DNA from: Nitrospirota bacterium
GTDB taxonomy: Bacteria; Nitrospirota; Thermodesulfovibrionia; Thermodesulfovibrionales; Magnetobacteriaceae
Length of the DNA: 6,672 nucleotides
Assembly: GCA_015233485.1 (NCBI GenBank)
Contig: JADFXO010000213.1
Location: 1 to 6,672 of the forward strand
Direction of reading: 5' to 3'
Shown: positions 4,654 through 6,672 of the stretch, one piece after another
How positions within the stretch are numbered: position 1 is the stretch's first letter
Layout: the number at the start of each line of letters is the position of its first letter
Notes under the pieces: model-generated
The model's database searches: none
What the model saw: the letters and a program-made list of their open reading frames with translations, nothing else
What the model was told of the DNA's origin: nothing
Translations under genes and position numbers: made by a program

Positions 4654-6117
4654 ATGGTGATGAAAATGATAATACACAGAAAAGTCAGTACATTTATAAT
4701 TACACCGGTACACATTAATCCTGTATTAACCCCCGTCATACTTAAATTCCCCACCATCGTTGTCTCTAAAGTTATGTGTACGGATATATCCGCTATTCAT
4801 GGTGTGCCGGAAGTTAAAGAATTGGTACAGGTAGAGGTGACAAAAGCTCCCGAAATACTCCCTATCGACATTAATTATATATCTATAGATAATACAATTC
4901 TATATACTCAGACGCGGGAGAGTTTATACCTAGGAGAATTTATAAGGGGCGATTTATATTACAAGGATATTAGTACGGCAAGTGGGAGTTTTAAGGGAGT
5001 AATTCAATTAAAATCAGCCCATATGGATAACGGCGTATATTTGGGGAGGGATAGAATGAATGAACTGGACAAATTTATAGCAGATAATATAGATGGATAT
5101 TGTGATTTGTCTGCCGATGTGCTTGACATAATTAATTCTTTATGGATTAAATCGGCGAAGAGCTTTGAAAATACCATCACAGTAACCGTAGACGATATTT
5201 TACACAGCAGGGGTCTATTGATGCATAAATCGGGTGAAGGGAGGAGAGGCGGTTATAATGAAGAGAGTCGGAAACAAATTGCAAATCAAATAGAATTACT
5301 TTCAAACATTTGGATTACCGTTCATGACTATATGGTCACCGAGGATAGCAATGAAAACAACGGAAAGAAGAAGCGTACATCCTGGAAATTTCAAACTAGG
5401 CTGATTGTCGTTAGTAGCAGGCTCACTAAAAACGAGAACAACGATGGCGAGTACACGTACGGATGGGTGATAAGGCCCGGAGATGTATTCGGTAAACTTC
5501 TTATGGGGGCATCACGACAAACAGCTTTACTCCCATCTGTGGCATTAGAATACGACTATGATAAATTTGCCTGGGAGAAAAGGCTTACTCGCTATTTTGC
5601 CGCATTATGGAGGATCCGACAAAGAGCCGGGGCTTATGCAGAACCAATCCGTGTTGAAACAATATTAAAAAAGATAGGGAAGGTTATATATGAAAAGAAC
5701 CCCCTAAGAACAAAACAACGACTTGAAAGTGCATTAGACAACCTCCAAAAAGACGGCGTTATAGTTTCCTGGTGTTATTACGGACTCGAAAAAGTAAAAG
5801 TCGGCAAAAGGGGCTGGTGTATGAAGTGGCTAGATTGCAAAATCGTCATACAGCCACCACCTACGATAATAGATAACTACAAAAACATAAAACTGATAGA
5901 CAATAAACAGCCGAAACAACAATGCAATATCATTATGAATAGTATCTTGACAGTTAAGGATTACAGAGAATCGCGTGGGCTAACCTTAACTGAACTTGCA
6001 AGGGAGCTTGGTGTGAGTATAAGCACCTTATCAAGAATCGAGAGGGGCTACATAACGACAGGAGCGGCTTTCGAAAAACTGATGGAAAGGGTAAGGAGAG
6101 ATGCAACCCATGAATAA
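4654..6117 (+). CDS. plasmid-type replication initiator with C-terminal HTH
   Basis: The 487-residue product starts 6 nt after AAAAGGA. Residues 180-215 (DDILHSRGLL, then GRRGGY at 196-201, and IELLSNIWI) and a helical part from about 308 (EKRLTRYFAALWRIRQ) followed by PIRVETILKKIGK and LDNLQKDGVI look like the winged-helix core of plasmid Rep proteins. The stretch WLDCKIVIQPPPTIIDNY (about 391-408) is also typical of that group. From residue 430 a Cro/C1-type HTH follows (KDYRESRGLTLTELARELGV, then SISTLSRIERG). Rep would bind the iterons found 86 bp after its stop and open the origin. It is preceded 15 nt upstream by the DUF5659-like gene. Family assignment rests on remembered motifs and on the iterons. 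Confidence 0.8.
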   Translation: MVMKMIIHRKVSTFIITPVHINPVLTPVILKFPTIVVSKVMCTDISAIHGVPEVKELVQVEVTKAPEILPIDINYISIDNTILYTQTRESLYLGEFIRGDLYYKDISTASGSFKGVIQLKSAHMDNGVYLGRDRMNELDKFIADNIDGYCDLSADVLDIINSLWIKSAKSFENTITVTVDDILHSRGLLMHKSGEGRRGGYNEESRKQIANQIELLSNIWITVHDYMVTEDSNENNGKKKRTSWKFQTRLIVVSSRLTKNENNDGEYTYGWVIRPGDVFGKLLMGASRQTALLPSVALEYDYDKFAWEKRLTRYFAALWRIRQRAGAYAEPIRVETILKKIGKVIYEKNPLRTKQRLESALDNLQKDGVIVSWCYYGLEKVKVGKRGWCMKWLDCKIVIQPPPTIIDNYKNIKLIDNKQPKQQCNIIMNSILTVKDYRESRGLTLTELARELGVSISTLSRIERGYITTGAAFEKLMERVRRDATHE

Positions 6118-6358
6118 CCTTTTGCATAGAAAGGAAGTGGATGCTGTATTTTTTGTAAACCCTTATCTGGCGGTATATGTAGCAGAATACATCATGCAAA
6201 AAGTCGCCTTTACCTTGTGGCTATGTCGCCTTTACCTTGTAGCAATGTCGCCTTTACCTTGTAGCTACCAATTTCACAGAAGCTTAATACATGCTGGTTT
6301 ACAGAGGTTTTGCATCCTTAATCATTATAATAATATAAACTGTGCAAAAACCTGCTGA
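6110..6358 (+). CDS. possible small ORF overlapping rep end and iterons
   Basis: An ATG at 6110 overlaps the last codons of rep and follows AAGGAGAG (6093-6100), a plausible site at about 9 nt; an in-frame ATG at 6101 is too close to it. The first 31 residues (NNLLHRKEVDAVFFVNPYLA and beyond) look protein-like, but the rest is translated from the iterons (KVAFTLWLCRLYLVAMSPLP) and the origin. The stop codon lies inside a hairpin. Translational coupling to rep is possible. Equally, the frame may simply be open by chance across non-coding origin DNA. Confidence 0.3.
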   Translation: MNNLLHRKEVDAVFFVNPYLAVYVAEYIMQKVAFTLWLCRLYLVAMSPLPCSYQFHRSLIHAGLQRFCILNHYNNINCAKTC

Positions 6359-6370
6359 AGCAGTTTTGCA
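6120..6370. repeat. five alternating copies of TTTTGCA
   Basis: The 7-mer TTTTGCA occurs as forward (6120-6126), reverse (6195-6201), forward (6308-6314), reverse (6343-6349) and forward (6364-6370) copies, strictly alternating. The second abuts the first iteron and the last two form arms of a hairpin. Five copies in 250 bp is far above chance. They are candidate sites for a second origin-binding protein or for the Rep HTH domain. Confidence 0.65.
6203..6268 (+). repeat. three 22-bp iterons, probable Rep binding sites
   Basis: GTCGCCTTTACCTTGT occurs without any change at 6203, 6225 and 6247, each followed by a six-base linker beginning RGC (GGCTAT, AGCAAT, AGCTAC), giving an exact 22-bp period, two helical turns. 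Direct repeats with this spacing, just downstream of a rep gene and next to AT-rich DNA, are the hallmark of iteron-controlled plasmid origins. Rep binding is inferred. Confidence 0.85.
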
Positions 6371-6375
6371 GGTTT
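6343..6375. other. overlapping alternative hairpins at the origin's right edge
   Basis: TGCAAAA-ac-CTGC (6343-6355) pairs with GCAG-TTTTGCA (6360-6370) around loop TGAA, with a 2-nt bulge. Alternatively AAACCTGC (6348-6355) pairs with GCAGGTTT (6368-6375). The first arm can also pair with AGGTTTTGCA at 6305-6314. This could be a weak terminator for rep (only four U residues) or a structured single-strand element in the origin. Confidence 0.45.
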
Positions 6376-6529
6376 ACCACTAGAACACCCAGCAGACCCG
6401 GAGACTTACCAGCTATGAGTATTAGAATAGCAATATCAGCACAGCATGACTATCTGCTGAGTACTTTATAACCAGGAGCACAAAAAAGCTACCTAGTAGT
6501 CTTTAATGATGAAGAAAAAGGAGTACCAA
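6376..6529. other. spacer before the helicase gene
   Basis: No gene is supported. A weak promoter-like -10 (TATAAC, 6467-6472) has no convincing -35. The AAGGAG ribosome binding site of the next gene lies at 6518-6523. Confidence 0.35.
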
Positions 6530-6672
6530 ATGCCAGTTAAGTATGATATGAAGGAAGAGTTTGTAGACGAGGAGTTAGAGCAGTCCTTGTTAAAAGCCAT
6601 TGTCGTAAAACCAGATATATATTGGAATATCCTCGATTCGTTACCAGTAGGATGTTTCTCCCGGTATTATGA
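6530..6672 (+). CDS. N-terminus of a DnaB-like replicative helicase, cut by window edge
   Basis: ATG at 6530 follows AAGGAG (6518-6523) by 6 nt. In-frame ATGs at 6506 and 6509 lie upstream of that site and are less likely. The 47 visible codons start MPVKYDMKEEFVDEELEQSL and continue LKAIVVKPDIYWNILDSLPV with GCFSRYY. The pattern E-x-E-Q-S-L-L-x-A-I-V-x-x-P-D-x-Y-x-x-I-L-D-x-L-P-x-x-x-F matches the N-terminal all-helical domain of DnaB helicases, which interacts with primase. Its place beside a Rep gene and iterons supports a replicon-encoded helicase loaded at the origin. The ATPase motifs would lie beyond the window. Confidence 0.75.
   Translation, partial: MPVKYDMKEEFVDEELEQSLLKAIVVKPDIYWNILDSLPVGCFSRYY

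Larger units (their letters stand above)
6203..6375. other. predicted replication origin
   Basis: Iterons (6203-6268), an AT-only or nearly AT-only segment (6318-6339) suitable as the unwinding element, TTTTGCA motifs and a hairpin are clustered between the initiator gene and a DnaB-like helicase gene. No good DnaA box (TTATNCACA) was seen, so initiation may not require DnaA, or it may use a divergent box. Confidence 0.65.

Noticed and set aside
5954..6199. Minus-strand frame of 81 codons at the end of rep
   Set aside because: Antisense shadow of the HTH-coding part of rep with no start signals.

Overview
The window is AT-rich, roughly one third G+C. It has strong Shine-Dalgarno sites (GGAGG, AAAGGAG) and vegetative sigma-A/sigma-70-type promoters. 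This suggests a low-GC Bacillota (clostridia-like) host; no species can be named from sequence alone. The right half has the anatomy of a plasmid or other autonomous replicon: a replication initiator gene, 22-bp iterons just downstream, an AT-rich stretch, and the start of a DnaB-like helicase gene.

Left part (1-1030): a minus-strand gene runs off the left edge after its first 26 codons. A long AT-rich stretch without a convincing gene follows. It ends in two good promoters (616-644, 700-729) that lead into two tiny ORFs with strong ribosome binding sites and mutually exclusive hairpins, a leader-like arrangement ahead of an unrecognised 192-residue protein (1043-1621).

Middle (1622-3448): directly after that gene lies the 3' end of a degenerate group II intron (domain V at 1702-1735). 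A large stand-alone leucine-rich-repeat protein of 547 residues and about 21 repeats follows. Its C-terminal cap resembles the LRR-to-effector junction of ROCO-type proteins, but no effector domain follows.

Right part (3449-6672): a 950-bp control region comes first. It holds a strong promoter (3894-3922), a leader micro-ORF and an opposing minus-strand promoter plus intrinsic terminator that together predict a ~63-nt antisense RNA. It leads to a two-gene operon: a 78-aa DUF5659-like protein and a 487-aa Rep protein with a C-terminal Cro/C1-type HTH. Downstream are three perfect 22-bp-spaced iterons, five alternating copies of TTTTGCA, a hairpin and an AT-rich segment, forming the likely origin. 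The 5' end of a DnaB-like helicase gene reaches the right edge.

How the parts may work together (inference): Rep binds the iterons and opens the AT-rich DNA, and the DnaB-like protein is loaded there. The antisense RNA would restrain rep expression through the long leader, a copy-control layout. The LRR gene, the 192-aa gene and the intron remnant look like accessory cargo.
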